DNA from: Bordetella parapertussis
Lineage (GTDB): Bacteria; Pseudomonadota; Gammaproteobacteria; Burkholderiales; SG8-41
Assembly (NCBI GenBank): GCA_945870465.1
Contig: CAMBSS010000235.1
Coordinates: forward strand, 1-5,659
Direction: 5' to 3'
DNA: 5,659 bases
In this document: positions 5,306-5,659 of the stretch, in pieces
Layout of the letters: every line of letters begins with the position of its first letter
Numbering within the stretch: position 1 is the first letter of the stretch
The notes under the pieces: model-generated
What the model was told of the DNA's origin: nothing
The model's database searches: none
What the model saw: the letters and a program-made list of their open reading frames with translations, nothing else
Made by a program: the position numbers and the translations under genes

Positions 5306-5355
5306 AGGATTCTTTCGGCCTTGACGTATTTGCATACTGAGCGGATGCTTTCGCG

Positions 5356-5659
5356 ATGTCGTTCAATCAACCGTGTATGGTGGTAAAAATATTTTGCTGC
5401 GTAGCGGCGCTGATGGCGGTGTACGGCACCGCGGAGGCGGCATGGGAGCGCGTAGGCACGGTAGATGATGGCATGACCGTGTATGCCGATCCCGCGACCA
5501 TACAAACCAGCGGCGACGTTGTGAAAATGTGGGGCCTGCTCGATTACAAGGCGGCCGAGAAAGACGCCACCGGCAAACCTTACCTGTCGGCCAAATTGCT
5601 GCAGGAGTTCGACTGCAAGGGCGAGCGCGGGCGCACGCGCTACTTTTCGACCCACGCCG
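5356..5659 (+). CDS. surface-adhesin-E-like secreted protein, N-terminal part
   Basis: The gene is cut by the right edge; 101 codons are visible. An N-terminal signal peptide is clear: a short basic start (MVVK) followed by hydrophobic IFCCVAALMAVYG and an A-E-A cleavage site near residues 26-28. There is no lipobox, so a periplasmic or exported soluble protein is expected. The mature part starts AWERVGTVDDGMTVYADPAT and continues with VKMWGLLDYK, KPYLSAKLLQEFDCKGERGR and the start of a Y-x-S strand. This order matches small proteins annotated as surface-adhesin E-like in betaproteobacteria: an AW start, YxDP, xWxLxDY, and a Cys followed by Arg residues. That name comes from a Haemophilus adhesin and the role elsewhere is unknown. 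Start may be ATG 5356 or ATG 5377; neither has a strong ribosome-binding site, though a weak GAGCGGA (5339-5345) favours 5356. TTGACG at 5321 could be a -35 of its own promoter, but no good -10 follows. Confidence 0.75.
   Translation, partial: MSFNQPCMVVKIFCCVAALMAVYGTAEAAWERVGTVDDGMTVYADPATIQTSGDVVKMWGLLDYKAAEKDATGKPYLSAKLLQEFDCKGERGRTRYFSTHA

Noticed and set aside
5386..5395. AAAATATTTT perfect palindrome
   Set aside because: It lies inside the signal-peptide coding region (Lys-Ile-Phe codons) and is explained by coding needs.
5278..5655. 125-codon minus-strand frame at the right end
   Set aside because: It is antisense to the signal-peptide-bearing adhesin-E-like gene, whose motifs are convincing.

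Overview
The window looks like chromosomal DNA from a GC-rich (by eye around 60% GC) Gram-negative proteobacterium. The gene mix points to an environmental betaproteobacterium of the Burkholderiales or Rhodocyclales type: a TauD-like dioxygenase, a class II aldolase/adducin-like protein, an amidating-lyase-like NHL propeller, a TPR-methyltransferase fusion and a secreted surface-adhesin-E-like protein. This assignment is inferred from protein style, not from any marker gene.

Left part, minus strand (1-1683). The first 63 bases hold the N-terminus of a TauD/TfdA-type dioxygenase that runs off the left edge. Its leader contains two overlapping small hairpins, a good Shine-Dalgarno and a plausible promoter. 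It is separated from the next gene by a roughly 146-bp AT-rich imperfect palindrome (116-261) with 10-bp sub-repeats. Upstream lies a complete class II aldolase/adducin-family gene (289-1056) with its own extended -10 promoter. Further upstream a small unrecognised gene is split between two frames (1486-1683 and 1155-1493). A strong Shine-Dalgarno precedes only the first part, so a single frameshifted gene of about 175 codons is the simplest reading.

Centre. A divergent intergenic region (1684-1888) carries two perfect short inverted repeats and a TACAAT -10-like hexamer before the plus-strand genes.

Right part, plus strand (1889-5659). A 319-residue NHL/SMP-30-like six-bladed propeller resembling the lyase domain of peptidylglycine amidating enzymes is followed after 21 bp by an 811-residue protein. 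That protein has seven perfectly phased TPRs, an unassigned helical middle region and a C-terminal class I SAM-dependent methyltransferase. The two are probably co-transcribed. The window ends inside a gene for a secreted surface-adhesin-E-like protein.

The dioxygenase, aldolase and lyase-like proteins suggest accessory small-molecule metabolism, but no complete pathway can be reconstructed. The most interesting item is the TPR-methyltransferase gene. It contains an in-phase A AAA AAG heptamer (the dnaX-type slippery sequence) with a possible hairpin after it. A -1 slip there would end translation three codons later and give a TPR-only protein of 295 residues. A second in-phase slippery A-tract lies just before the methyltransferase core. 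No CRISPR array, tRNA, rRNA or transposase was seen.
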